Assembly: GCF_001612905.1 (NCBI RefSeq)
Contig: NZ_BDBI01000023.1
Coordinates: 62,001 to 126,000 of the forward strand
Source: Nocardia ignorata NBRC 108230
GTDB lineage: Bacteria; Actinomycetota; Actinomycetes; Mycobacteriales; Mycobacteriaceae
Length of the DNA stretch: 64,000 nucleotides
Direction: 5' to 3'
Made by a program: the position numbers and the translations under genes. Within the stretch, counting starts at the first letter, position 1; each line of letters opens with the position of its first letter. The notes beneath the pieces were generated by a model. The model saw nothing but the letters and a program-made list of their open reading frames with translations. It was not told the origin of the DNA and searched no databases. Shown one piece after another: positions 44,350 through 52,746 of this stretch.

Positions 44350-45153
44350 GTGGCCGAAGTAATTCCCATCGACGATCCCGCCGACCCGCGTGTCGACGAC
44401 TTTCGTGATCTGTCCTCCGCCGATCGCAGGCCCGACCTGCCCGGCCGCAAGGGACTGGTCATCGCCGAGGGGGTCGTGGTGGTGCAGCGCATGCTCGACT
44501 CGCGTTTCACCCCGAGTGCGCTGCTCGGTGTCGCCAAGCGCTACGAGGCCCTCGCCGCCGACCTCGCGGGCCTCGATGTGCCCTACTACCAGGCGACGGC
44601 CGAGGTGATGGCCCAGGTGGTCGGCTTCCACCTGAATCGCGGTGTGCTCGCGGTCGCGTCGCGCCCGGCCGAGTTGACCGTCGACGAGGCGCTCGACGGT
44701 GCGCGCACGGTGGCCGTGCTGGAGGGCGTCAACGATCACGAGAACCTGGGGTCGATGTTCCGCAACGCGGCCGGGCTGGGCGCCGACGCGGTGCTGTTCG
44801 GCGACCGCTGCTCCGACCCGCTCTACCGGCGTTCGGTCCGCGTCTCGATGGGGCACGTGCTGCGGGTTCCGTTCGCCCGGATTCCGCAGTGGCCGGGTGG
44901 GCTGGAGTTGTTGCGGGAGCACGGCTTTCAGATCATCGCGCTCACCCCGAACCCGGCGGCGGTGAACCTGGCGACCGCGATGACGGGCGAGCGGGTAGCC
45001 CTGCTGCTCGGCGCCGAGGGCCCCGGCCTGACCGAGGAGGCCATGCGCGCCACCGACATTCGCGCACGTATCCCCATGTCGCCCGGCACCGATTCGCTCA
45101 ATGTCGCCACGGCTGCCGCGATGGCCTTCTATGAACGAGTCCGCACGTCATGA
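44350..45153 (+). CDS. TrmH/SpoU-family RNA 2'-O-methyltransferase
   Basis: 267 residues. An N-terminal substrate-binding domain (RKGLVIAEGVVVVQRMLDSRFTPSALLG) precedes the SPOUT knot. The knot includes VLEGVNDHENLGSMFRNAAGLGADAVLF (motif 1 Asn/Glu/Arg), LLLGAEGPGLTEEAM (motif 2) and RIPMSPGTDSLNVATAAAMAFYE (motif 3). It methylates rRNA or tRNA ribose; the exact site is unknown. GTG 44350 has AGGA eight bases upstream. Its stop overlaps the ATG of the DUF2537 gene (ATGA), so the two are translationally coupled. It resembles M. tuberculosis Rv0881. Confidence 0.92.
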   Translation: MAEVIPIDDPADPRVDDFRDLSSADRRPDLPGRKGLVIAEGVVVVQRMLDSRFTPSALLGVAKRYEALAADLAGLDVPYYQATAEVMAQVVGFHLNRGVLAVASRPAELTVDEALDGARTVAVLEGVNDHENLGSMFRNAAGLGADAVLFGDRCSDPLYRRSVRVSMGHVLRVPFARIPQWPGGLELLREHGFQIIALTPNPAAVNLATAMTGERVALLLGAEGPGLTEEAMRATDIRARIPMSPGTDSLNVATAAAMAFYERVRTS

Positions 45154-45446
45154 GCCCGGACGGGCCCTGTCGGGCGGGGTCGGGTTCGGTGCCGTGGGCG
45201 TTGGGCGGCACGGTGATCGCGCTCGTCGCGGCGCTCGGCGCGGTAGCGGTGTACGCGTTCGGTGTCGCGCTCGCCGATGTGCATCCGCTGCTCGCGATCG
45301 CGGTGAACGTGATCGCGGTGGTCGGTGTCGCGCCGACCGTGTGGCGGTGGCGGTGCACGCCGGTCGTGCGCTGGGTGCTCGCGGGGGCGGTGGTCGGCGT
45401 GGCGCTCGGCTGGATCGCGCTACTGGTCTACCTGGTCGTCGGCTAG
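45150..45446 (+). CDS. DUF2537 small membrane protein
   Basis: 98 residues with three hydrophobic stretches (ALGGTVIALVAALGAVAVYAFGVAL, LLAIAVNVIAVVGVAPTVWRW and WVLAGAVVGVALGWIALLVYLVV), the DUF2537 pattern that follows a TrmH gene in mycobacteria (Rv0882). It overlaps the TrmH gene by four bases. Its last 27 bases overlap the convergent DUF6928-like gene, an unusually long convergent overlap. Function unknown. Confidence 0.85.
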   Translation: MSPDGPCRAGSGSVPWALGGTVIALVAALGAVAVYAFGVALADVHPLLAIAVNVIAVVGVAPTVWRWRCTPVVRWVLAGAVVGVALGWIALLVYLVVG

Positions 45447-46136
45447 CCGACCGGGCCTGCGCAGCCAGCGGGACAGACCGCGCCGGGGAGGCGCGGTCGA
45501 CACAGGTTCGGGCGCCCGGCCTTTCGGATACAGCGTGAATCCGCAGACGGGCAGGTCGCCTAGCCTGGGTGCCTCGAGGTAGCGGAAGCCGAGCCAATGA
45601 GCATTGGCCGCGTCGGCGAAATCGGGTGGATCGAAGGGCAGCGATTGCGGGCCCGGCCGGTCGTCCCGATCCCACGGCACCGGATGGTCTCCCGCCCAGA
45701 ACTCGCGCTCCCACACCATGGGCAGTCCCTCGTTCTCCAGGATGTCGACCCTGGTCGAGCTGAACGAGCGCCGGAATTCCCCACGTTCCCAGTGGGCGAA
45801 CGCGCCCCAGTGCACGGTGGTGTCGAACGAGATCAGGTAGGTGTGTTCGGAAGCGAGCGGGCGCACGAGCAGATCGGGCAATCTGGTCGGCTCGATCAAC
45901 GCGGCCTCGGCGGTGCACACGACCGTCACCCCGGGATAACACCCGATATAGACCTCGTCGCGATCCGGACCAGCGCAGCCGTCGAGTGTTCCGACCACGA
46001 TCGGGCGAACATCGTTGTCGGCGTACAGCTCACCCGCCAGTGCCTGCGCGGCACCGGGATCGGACGCGGGCCGCTCGCGCAGGACGGCGGCGGGATCAGC
46101 GGTATCGACATACCAGAGCGTGGAAGCCGATTTCAC
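45420..46136 (-). CDS. DUF6928-like protein of unknown function
   Basis: 238 residues. It begins KSASTLWYVDTADPAAVLRE, then DEVYIGCYPGVTVVCTAEAAL, LISFDTTVHWGAFAHWERGEFRRSFSS and LPFDPPDFADAANAHWLGF. This order fits the actinobacterial family I know as DUF6928, possibly related to tail or immunity-type uncharacterised proteins. The C-terminal about 45 residues are basic and Pro-rich (PPRRGLSRWLRRPGR). There is no signal peptide or membrane segment. The assignment is from memory. Its 3' end overlaps DUF2537 on the opposite strand. Confidence 0.7.
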   Translation of the reverse strand: MKSASTLWYVDTADPAAVLRERPASDPGAAQALAGELYADNDVRPIVVGTLDGCAGPDRDEVYIGCYPGVTVVCTAEAALIEPTRLPDLLVRPLASEHTYLISFDTTVHWGAFAHWERGEFRRSFSSTRVDILENEGLPMVWEREFWAGDHPVPWDRDDRPGPQSLPFDPPDFADAANAHWLGFRYLEAPRLGDLPVCGFTLYPKGRAPEPVSTAPPRRGLSRWLRRPGRLADDQVDQ

Positions 46137-46222
46137 GTGTCACCTCCGACTGTTATCGGAACCCGCGGTGCGGTGGCTGCCGCCGCGCCGGGCGTGCGCT
46201 CGACCCCGCTGTCGACCAGCAC

Positions 46223-46252
46223 GGCCCCGAGTTCTCGGGAGAACTCGGGGCC
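46223..46252 (-). terminator. Terminator after sepH
   Basis: Near-perfect hairpin GGCCCCGAGTTCTC / GAGAACTCGGGGCC (46223-46236 and 46239-46252), effectively a 12-bp stem with a six-base loop, just past the sepH stop. No U-tract is present. Confidence 0.65.
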
Positions 46253-46264
46253 GCCGGTGCACAG

Positions 46265-47338
46265 TCAGTTGCCGGAGCTGCGTACGCCCAGCAGGACGTC
46301 TTCCCAGGACGGCATCGGTGCCTTACCGCGCTTGTTGCGTGGGGGCTTCGGCTTTTCCGGCTCGGGCTTGGCGGCGGGCTTGTCCTGCTGCGCGGCGGGC
46401 GGCGCCGGTGTGGCGGGCTCGCTGGGCGCATCGGGGGCCGTCGCCGCCGGAATCGGCGCGGCGGGCTTGGGTGCCGCCGGGATCGGTGCGGTCGGCATCG
46501 GTGCGGTAGGCATCGGCGAGGCAGGCATCGGCGAGGCGGGCATGGCCGTCGGCGCAGGCTTGGCCGGAATGGCCGCCGTCCCACCGCCTGCCGCGACCTG
46601 ACGCTGCTCGTAGTACTCGTCCAGCGCGGGCTGCGGGCGGCTCTGCGGGCGCGGCGCGGGCGTCATCGGCTCACGCGGACGCGGCTCCACCGGAACCGGC
46701 GCCTCGACCACCGGGGCCGACGGTGCGGGCATGGTGGCCAGACCACGCAGGGCGCGACCGAAATCCGGATCGATCAGGTCGTTGGCCGGGTCGTCGAGCG
46801 GGGAGACCGAACCGCCGTGCGCGTCGGGCTGGTAGCGCCAGTGCGCGGCGATCTCGGAGTGCCCGTGGCGCCACTGCAATTGCGCGACCCAGAACCCCTT
46901 TTCGTCTTTCCAGGCATCCCATTCGGCGTGTTCGATGGTGTGCCCGCGCTCGGCGAAGGCCGCGGTGACGATCTCGTGCAGCGTTTCCAGCGCCGGACCG
47001 TCCGGCCGCACCGGATGGGCTTTCTGCGCCAGTTCGGCGGCGCGAGCACGTTCGAGCAGCACCGGATAGGCGAACCGCTCGACTTTGCTCGCCGGCATGC
47101 CGGACTCCGCCGTGACCTGCTCGACGGACGCGCCGGCGCGAATACGGGCCTGGATATCTCTAGGACGCATAGACGCTTCCATTTCGATCTCGATCTGGCC
47201 GAATCGTGCGAGGTCGCCGCGCGCCGCCGCGCGGAGCTTGTCGTCGGCGGGCAGCCGGAACTTGGTGCCGGACTCGAGGTCGCTGCACACGATGTGCGTG
47301 GAGTCGGGCGTCACCCCGATCACTCGAAGTTCACGCAC
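46265..47338 (-). CDS. sepH: Cell division protein SepH (FtsZ-interacting)
   Basis: SepH binds FtsZ and stimulates Z-ring assembly in actinobacteria. The 357-residue protein has the conserved N-terminal DUF3071 domain: RELRVIGVTPDSTHIVCSD, a helix-turn-helix-like part (MRPRDIQARIRAGASVEQVTAESGMP) and AYPVLLERARAAELAQ. A central Pro/Ala/Met-rich linker has short tandem units (PASPM and PTAPM types), and the C-terminal FtsZ-binding motif reads MPSWEDVLLGVRSS. GTG 47338 has GGGAGG upstream. It resembles M. tuberculosis Rv0883c next to serC, as here. Confidence 0.93.
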   Translation of the reverse strand: MRELRVIGVTPDSTHIVCSDLESGTKFRLPADDKLRAAARGDLARFGQIEIEMEASMRPRDIQARIRAGASVEQVTAESGMPASKVERFAYPVLLERARAAELAQKAHPVRPDGPALETLHEIVTAAFAERGHTIEHAEWDAWKDEKGFWVAQLQWRHGHSEIAAHWRYQPDAHGGSVSPLDDPANDLIDPDFGRALRGLATMPAPSAPVVEAPVPVEPRPREPMTPAPRPQSRPQPALDEYYEQRQVAAGGGTAAIPAKPAPTAMPASPMPASPMPTAPMPTAPIPAAPKPAAPIPAATAPDAPSEPATPAPPAAQQDKPAAKPEPEKPKPPRNKRGKAPMPSWEDVLLGVRSSGN

Positions 47339-47585
47339 CGTTACCTCCCTATCGCGTCGGCTCCGTCTGTTAGGACACCGCCCACTTTCCTAGACAGTAG
47401 TGCACATTACTTGGCCGCGGCAGCAGACACGCACGCCCAAATCGCGCACGCGGGCACCCCAGACGGCTAATCTGATCAGCTCCCCGCGCGAATCCTGGTC
47501 GTGTACAGGCGTTTTGGTGATAGATCAACATCAAATATTGCCCGAAAAGTCCGTTCGAACAATGCAACTTTTGCGAACACGCAAA
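47339..47585. other. sepH upstream region, no gene seen
   Basis: This gap between the sepH start and the serC terminator must hold the sepH promoter. It is less GC-rich than the surroundings around 47510-47580. I cannot assign -35/-10 elements with confidence, and frames here do not look coding. Confidence 0.5.
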
Positions 47586-47632
47586 GGGCCGGTGCGCGAC
47601 GACGCGGAAATGCGTTCGCCGGGCACCGGCCC
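47586..47632 (-). terminator. Terminator after serC
   Basis: Inverted repeat GGGCCGGTGC / GCACCGGCCC (47586-47595 and 47623-47632). On the minus strand it is followed by TTTGCG. The loop is long (27 bases). Confidence 0.55.
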
Positions 47633-47647
47633 GATTGCGGTCTTATC

Positions 47648-48769
47648 TCAGAGCTGACCGACTACCCAGTCGATGGAGCGGGTCAGCTGGGAGACATCTT
47701 CCGGGTCGATCGCCGGGAACATGCCCACACGCAGCTGGTTGCGGCCCAGCTTGCGGTACGGCTCGGTGTCCACGATGCCGTTGGCCCGCAGGATCTTCGC
47801 TACCTGGGCGGCGTCGACCGAATCGTCGAAGTCGATGGTGCCGACGACCTGCGAACGGTGCGCCGGATCGGTGACGTACGGGGTGGCGAAGGAGCTCTGC
47901 TCGGCCCAGGTGTAGAGGCGCGAGGACGAGTCGAGGGTGCGCTTCACGGTCCAGTCCAGGCCGCCGTTGGTGTTCATCCACTCGATCTGGTCGGCGAACA
48001 GCAGCAGGGTGGCGATGGCCGGGGTGTTGTAGGTCTGGTCCTTGGTGCTGTTGTCGATGGCGACGGGCAGCGAGAGGAACTCCGGGGTCCAGCGACCCGA
48101 GGCCTTGATCTCCTCCACGCGGGCCAGCGCGGCCGGGCTCATGATCGCGACCCACAGGCCACCGTCGGCGGCGAAGCACTTCTGCGGGGCGAAGTAGTAC
48201 ACGTCGGAGTCGGCGATGTTCACCGGCAGACCGCCCGCGCCGGAGGTGGCGTCGATGGCGATCAGCGCGTTCTCCGAACCGGCCGGACGCGACACCGGGA
48301 TGGACACACCGGTCGAGGTCTCGTTGTGGGCCCAGCCGATGAGGTCGACGCTCGGGTCCGACACGGGCTCGGGGGCGCTGCCCGGCTCCGACGACACGAC
48401 GATCGGGTCACCGATGAACGGGTTGCCCTTGGCGACCGAGGCGAACTTCGAGGAGAACTCGCCGTTGGTCAGGTGCAGCGAACGCTCGCGGATCAGGCCG
48501 AAGGCGGCCGCGTCCCAGAACGCGGTGGTGCCACCGTTACCGAGCACCACCTCGTAGCCCTCGGGCAGCGAGAACAGCTCGCGCAGGCCGTTGCGCACCC
48601 GCGCCACCACGTCCTTGACCGGCTTCTGGCGATGCGAGGTGCCGAAGACCGAGGCGCCGACAGTCACCAGCGACTGCAGCTGCTCCGGGCGGACCTTGGA
48701 CGGGCCACAGCCGAACCGTCCGTCGGCGGGCTTGAGGTCGGCGGGAATTGTCGGGAACGCACTGGTCAT
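47648..48769 (-). CDS. serC: Phosphoserine aminotransferase (SerC)
   Basis: PLP enzyme for the second step of serine synthesis and for pyridoxal-phosphate synthesis. The 373-residue actinobacterial-type SerC shows GRFGCGPSKVRPEQ, GTSHRQKPVK, VLGNGGTTAFWDAAAFGLI, GWAHNETSTGV, AIDATSGAGGLPV and the PLP-Lys in YFAPQKCFAADGGLW. ATG 48769 is used. It is followed by sepH on the same strand but separated by a terminator, so probably a separate transcript. Confidence 0.96.
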   Translation of the reverse strand: MTSAFPTIPADLKPADGRFGCGPSKVRPEQLQSLVTVGASVFGTSHRQKPVKDVVARVRNGLRELFSLPEGYEVVLGNGGTTAFWDAAAFGLIRERSLHLTNGEFSSKFASVAKGNPFIGDPIVVSSEPGSAPEPVSDPSVDLIGWAHNETSTGVSIPVSRPAGSENALIAIDATSGAGGLPVNIADSDVYYFAPQKCFAADGGLWVAIMSPAALARVEEIKASGRWTPEFLSLPVAIDNSTKDQTYNTPAIATLLLFADQIEWMNTNGGLDWTVKRTLDSSSRLYTWAEQSSFATPYVTDPAHRSQVVGTIDFDDSVDAAQVAKILRANGIVDTEPYRKLGRNQLRVGMFPAIDPEDVSQLTRSIDWVVGQL

Positions 48770-49008
48770 GCGGGGGAGTTTAGTGGTGGGCGGATGACGG
48801 TGGTCGCGGTGGGTGCGGGTCTGTGAGCCGCCCCACGTCCGACCTGGGATCCTGCCGACGCCCCCGCCCGCCGACTGGCCGGTTGTGCGTGGAAGCTGCC
48901 TCTCGGTGCTCCGCGTTATCGACGTCCGGATGCTCTGTCCGGCGGGTCACCGGTCCGGGTGCGGGGAATTTGCCCTGGCGCCAACGTAGTTGGCAGTACT
49001 CTTCCGCT

Positions 49009-49644
49009 ATGACTCTGCTCGCGGTCGATTCGGGACGGAACCTGCTCGACCGGTGGCTGTGGGTTTTCGGGCGGCGGCCGGGCTTGCTGTCGGAGGGAGC
49101 TCGCCGGGAACTGCTGCTCAGAGGGCTGCCCGCAAGTGCCACCGTCTTGTCGGTGTGGTCGCGCCGGGGCGAGGGTGGCTACCGGTTCAGCGTGCGGGTC
49201 CAATTGCCCGACGAGCTGCCCTACGACGTGCGCGTACGGCAACGGATCCGTAGCCAGGACCTGGAATGGATGCGCCCCGGCGACACCATCGGCTGCCGCG
49301 TCGACCCCGGCGACCCCGACCGCGTCGTCCTGTACCTCCCCGAACAAACGAAATCCACCCCCGGCTCCACCGCCAAGATCCTCGCCAACGGCCGCCGCGC
49401 CGAAGCCACAGTCCTCGCCGTAGCCCCCATAGCCACCGACTACACCGCCCGCGAAGACCCGGTCCTACGTCTCGACCTGGAACTCCGAGCCTGGGACGAA
49501 CCAACCCCCTGGCGAGTCCGCCTCATCCAACCCGTCCCCTTGACCGCCGTCGGCCAAATAGAACTGGGCACCCGCCTGGAAGCCGCCTTCTTCACCGTCG
49601 ACCGAGGAAAGTCCGTAGCCCTCGACTTCACCTCCCTGAGCTGA
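49009..49644 (+). CDS. Conserved-looking protein of unknown function (211 aa)
   Basis: 211 residues, soluble, with two similar beta-rich halves: SARRE-type start LLLRGLPASATVLSVWSRRGEGGYRFSVRVQLP and, later, ILANGRRAEATVLAVAPIATDYTAREDPVLRLDLEL. The repeat of (R/N)G-A-TVL-V and a following strand suggests an internal duplication of one domain. Each half has a PGD or GTRLEA turn (MRPGDTIGCRVDPGDPDRVVLYLP). There is no signal peptide and no known family recognised. ATG 49009 has no Shine-Dalgarno, so leaderless translation or a later start is possible. Confidence 0.7.
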   Translation: MTLLAVDSGRNLLDRWLWVFGRRPGLLSEGARRELLLRGLPASATVLSVWSRRGEGGYRFSVRVQLPDELPYDVRVRQRIRSQDLEWMRPGDTIGCRVDPGDPDRVVLYLPEQTKSTPGSTAKILANGRRAEATVLAVAPIATDYTAREDPVLRLDLELRAWDEPTPWRVRLIQPVPLTAVGQIELGTRLEAAFFTVDRGKSVALDFTSLS

Positions 49645-49853
49645 CTCATCGGCATACGCGTTCGTGGTCGCGCACAGGGCAATTGAGCCCGCGAGGGCAG
49701 AATTGCTGTGGTGACGTGAAGGTGCGACGCGCAGCGAAGCCGCGACCCTGGGAGTTCTGATCTCCGCAGCGAATCATGTACCAACGCCAAGATTGGTACG
49801 GAACGGTGTGTATTTCTCTGGCTTATCTGGTGGTCGACCTAAGTGAACGCACT

Positions 49854-50273
49854 TCATCGCCTGTGCGGGTGCGTCACAGTGCGGACTTCTAGAAGGCCTT
49901 GCAAGCCGGAGAAGTCCTTGGGGTTCACCGTGTATAGCGGCAGTTGGTGTACTGATGCGATCGACGCGATCATCAGATCGATGCGACGCGGCTTCGGATT
50001 TCGCCCTGCGGTGAGTACCGCCGCGATGATGTGCCCGTAGCGTCGGGCAGCCCGTGTATCGAAGGGCAGCGGATCGAACAGGGCCTCGGCGTTCTGCAGG
50101 CGCTCGATTCGGACAGCGCGTTCCCCCGGGTCGGGTGCGTAGTGGGGTCCAGCTGCCAGCTCGGCCATCGTGACCGAGCTGATTGCCAGCTCGTCGGGCA
50201 GTTCGGACGGCTCCAGTTCGTCGAGCAGGATGACCACGTTGGTGTCGACCAGCCCACGCGTGTCCGCGGCCAT
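49854..50273 (-). CDS. vapC: VapC-type PIN-domain ribonuclease toxin
   Basis: PIN-domain endoribonuclease of a type II toxin-antitoxin pair, 139 residues. The acidic active-site residues are visible: Asp in LVDTNVVILLDEL, Glu in SSVTMAELAAG, then PLPFDTRAARRYGHI and RRIDLMIASIASVHQLPLYTVNPKDFSGL. The ATG at 50273 overlaps the antitoxin stop by one base (TGATG), giving coupled translation. Target RNA unknown. A short GTACCAA/TTGGTAC hairpin (49777-49799) lies downstream and may end the transcript. Confidence 0.9.
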   Translation of the reverse strand: MAADTRGLVDTNVVILLDELEPSELPDELAISSVTMAELAAGPHYAPDPGERAVRIERLQNAEALFDPLPFDTRAARRYGHIIAAVLTAGRNPKPRRIDLMIASIASVHQLPLYTVNPKDFSGLQGLLEVRTVTHPHRR

Positions 50274-50593
50274 CACTCGGAGTCTTCCGGGGCGAATTCT
50301 CCTCGTCGGTAGGCGCGGTCGTAAGGGTCGTACAGGGAGTCGTCGATGGCGCTCTCGGCGTCGGTAGACCATTGCGCGCTCGAAGTCGACAGCCCGGCGA
50401 AGGCCGCAAGCACTTCAGCTCGCGGCACGGTGGTGCGCCGTCGCTGATGCCGGTGGGGAATCAGATCCGCTACGGGTGTTCCATCCACGGTGATGGTGTA
50501 GGACCGGCCACCCCGAACATCTCGGAGCACCCTGCTCGCATCGTTGCGCAACTCTCGCTGCGGAATCTCTGGCAACTCGGCCGGTGTGGTCAT
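50273..50593 (-). CDS. Phd/YefM-type antitoxin for the PIN toxin
   Basis: 106 residues. The N-terminal Phd/YefM DNA-binding fold reads PQRELRNDASRVLRDVRGGRSYTITVDGTPVADLIP. The C-terminal acidic tail (STDAESAIDDSLYDPYDRAYRRGEF) should bind and block the toxin. ATG 50593 has TGGAGAA upstream. Just upstream, two direct repeats GCTACGG (50614-50620 and 50625-50631) are spaced 11 bases apart and could be an autoregulatory operator. Confidence 0.88.
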   Translation of the reverse strand: MTTPAELPEIPQRELRNDASRVLRDVRGGRSYTITVDGTPVADLIPHRHQRRRTTVPRAEVLAAFAGLSTSSAQWSTDAESAIDDSLYDPYDRAYRRGEFAPEDSE

Positions 50594-50613
50594 TTCTCCA
50601 GGTTAGCCCTGGT

Positions 50614-50631
50614 GCTACGGCCGCGCTACGG
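50614..50631. promoter_or_regulatory. Candidate autoregulatory operator of the toxin-antitoxin operon
   Basis: Two GCTACGG direct repeats with an 11-base period lie 20-40 bases upstream of the antitoxin ATG. One helical turn of spacing would place two antitoxin dimers on the same face. Confidence 0.4.
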
Positions 50632-50680
50632 TATTACTACATGCTTCGGCGCGGGCAGGAGGTCACCTGGTCAACAAGAA

Positions 50681-50708
50681 ACCGGGCACCGTTAAGTCGG
50701 TGCCCGGT
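50681..50708 (-). terminator. Terminator after the citA-like gene
   Basis: Perfect 11-bp stem ACCGGGCACCG / CGGTGCCCGGT with a six-base loop. On the minus strand it is followed by a T-rich stretch (TTCTTGTT). Confidence 0.85.
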
Positions 50709-50722
50709 CGGGGGAGTGGGGA

Positions 50723-51844
50723 TCAGTCGGCGATGGCGGACCAGCCGGCGACTTCCTCCGGCTTGCGGGGGCCCGGCCCGGTGTAGATGGCGGCGGGGCG
50801 GACGAGCTTGCCGAGCTGCTTCTGCTCGAGGATGTGGGCGCACCAGCCTGCGGTGCGGCCGCAGGTGAACATGGCGGGCATCATGTGGGCGGGGACCTCG
50901 GCGAAGTCGAGGATGACCGCGGCCCAGAATTCGACGTTGGTTTCGATGGCGCGGTCGGGGCGGCGTTCGCGCAGTTCGGCGAGGGCGGCCTGCTCGAGGG
51001 CGGCGGCGACTTCGTAGCGGGGGGCGGCCAAGCGCTTGGCCGTGGCGCGCAGGACGCGGGCGCGGGGGTCCTCGGCGCGGTAGACGCGGTGGCCGAAGCC
51101 CATCAGCTTCTCTTTGCGGTCGAGGATGCCCTTCACCAGAGCCCGTGCGTCGCCGGTCTTTTCGACTTCCTCGATCATCGGGAGCACGCGGGCGGGCGCG
51201 CCGCCGTGCAGTGGGCCCGACATGGCGCCGATCGCGCCCGACAGCGATGCCGCCACGTCGGCGCCGGTGGAGGCGATCACGCGGGCGGTGAAGGTCGAGG
51301 CGTTCATGCCGTGCTCGGCGGCCGAGACCCAGTAGGCGTCGATGGCCTCGGTGTGGCGCGGGTCCGGGTCACCCTTCCAGCGGGTCATGAACCGCTCGGT
51401 GACGGTGGAACACTCGTCGATCTTGCGCTGCGGAACGGCGGGCTGGTAGATGCCGCGCGCGGACTGCGCCACATACGACAGCGCCATCACCGACGCGCGC
51501 GCGAGGTTCTCGCGGGCGGTCTCGTCGTCGATGTCGAGCAGCGGCTCGTAACCCCAGATCGGGGCGAGCATCGCCAAGCCGGCCTGCACGTCGACGCGCA
51601 CGTCGCCGGTGTGCACGGGCAGCGGGAACGGTTCGGCGGGCGGCAGGCCGCGGCCGAACTGACCGTCGACGAGCAGCGCCCACACGTCACCGAAAGTCAC
51701 CCGGTTGGCGACCAGATCCTCGATGTCGACGCCGCGATACCGTAGGGCGCCACCGTCCTTGTCGGGCTCGGCGATGTCGGTGGTGAAGGCCACCACGCCT
51801 TCCAATCCGCTGACGAAATCCTGTGGTACCGAGCTCGCGGTCAT
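50723..51844 (-). CDS. Citrate synthase 2 (CitA type) or 2-methylcitrate synthase-like
   Basis: 373 residues of the citrate synthase fold: GGALRYRGVDIEDLVAN, GAIGAMSGPLHGGAPARVLPMI (catalytic His in GPLHGG), LMGFGHRVYRAEDPRARVL (second catalytic His in GFGHR) and VEFWAAVILDFAEVP where the catalytic Asp/Glu lies. The divergent short form is like M. tuberculosis CitA (Rv0889c). ATG 51844 has AAGGAG. It is divergent from pdxH. A second, canonical citrate synthase is at 54325, so this one probably has a specialised role or acts on propionyl-CoA. Confidence 0.9.
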   Translation of the reverse strand: MTASSVPQDFVSGLEGVVAFTTDIAEPDKDGGALRYRGVDIEDLVANRVTFGDVWALLVDGQFGRGLPPAEPFPLPVHTGDVRVDVQAGLAMLAPIWGYEPLLDIDDETARENLARASVMALSYVAQSARGIYQPAVPQRKIDECSTVTERFMTRWKGDPDPRHTEAIDAYWVSAAEHGMNASTFTARVIASTGADVAASLSGAIGAMSGPLHGGAPARVLPMIEEVEKTGDARALVKGILDRKEKLMGFGHRVYRAEDPRARVLRATAKRLAAPRYEVAAALEQAALAELRERRPDRAIETNVEFWAAVILDFAEVPAHMMPAMFTCGRTAGWCAHILEQKQLGKLVRPAAIYTGPGPRKPEEVAGWSAIAD

Positions 51845-51920
51845 GGTGACTCTCCTTGCAGGGGCAGGCCGATCTTTCGCAACGATAGACCCGCTGGTAC
51901 TGCGGAGTAACGTCGCCCCT

Positions 51921-52682
51921 ATGCGTGAACTCGACCCGTCCTCGGCGGCCGCGACCGAGCCCGCCGCGCAGCCTTCCGTAACCCTGTCCGACGCCGCGAT
52001 TTCCGGCGCTGTCGACCTGAGCACGATGCGTGTCGACTACGGCGATCCGCGGGCGGTGCGCACCACCGAACCCGATCTGGACGAGTCGTGGGTGGCCGGT
52101 GGCTGGGAGCCGCTGCTGCGCCGCTGGATCGAACAGGCGGGCACCCTCGGGGTGGCCGAACCGAACGCGATGGTGCTGGCCACCGTCTCGCTCGCCGGAC
52201 CGGCGCCACGGCCGATGGCGCGCACGGTGCTGTGTAAGGGCCTCTCACCCGAGGGTGTCGTTTTCTATACGAACTACGACTCGGCCAAGGGCAATCAGCT
52301 CGCCGCCGACCCGTACGCGGCGGCCACTTTCGTCTGGCCGTCGCTGGCCAGACAGGTGCACGTGCGCGGCGTGACCGAACGTGTCGCGCCCGAGGTCACC
52401 GAGGCGTACTGGCAGACCCGGCCGCGCGAATCCCGGCTCGGCGCCTGGGCCTCGCAGCAGTCGCGGCCCGCGGCCACCCGCGCCGACCTCGATCGCGCCC
52501 TGGCCGAGACCACCGCCCGGTTCGCCGATGTCGACGACATCCCGGTCCCGCCGCACTGGGGTGGTTATCTGCTGCGACCCGACGAGGTGGAGTTCTGGCA
52601 GGGCAGGCACGGACGGCTGCACAACCGGATCGTCGTCCGCATCGACGGCGAACGGACGACGGTTCTGCGCCTGCAACCCTGA
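51921..52682 (+). CDS. pdxH: Pyridoxamine 5'-phosphate oxidase (PdxH)
   Basis: FMN enzyme that makes pyridoxal 5'-phosphate. The 253-residue protein has an N-terminal Ala-rich extension of about 30 residues, then MRVDYGDPRAV, NAMVLATVSLAGPAPRPMARTVLCKGL, FYTNYDSAKGNQL, YWQTRPRESRLGAWASQQS and PPHWGGYLLRPDEVEFWQGRHGRLHNR, ending VLRLQP. All are standard PdxH FMN and PLP-site blocks. ATG 51921 was chosen because upstream frame belongs to the divergent citrate synthase. The product is the cofactor of SerC and the DapC-like enzyme nearby. Confidence 0.94.
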   Translation: MRELDPSSAAATEPAAQPSVTLSDAAISGAVDLSTMRVDYGDPRAVRTTEPDLDESWVAGGWEPLLRRWIEQAGTLGVAEPNAMVLATVSLAGPAPRPMARTVLCKGLSPEGVVFYTNYDSAKGNQLAADPYAAATFVWPSLARQVHVRGVTERVAPEVTEAYWQTRPRESRLGAWASQQSRPAATRADLDRALAETTARFADVDDIPVPPHWGGYLLRPDEVEFWQGRHGRLHNRIVVRIDGERTTVLRLQP

Positions 52683-52746
52683 CGGTGGGATATCTCACCG
52701 AGCGCAAACATGGGACGTTTCAGCGCAACTGGCTAATCTCCGGCGC

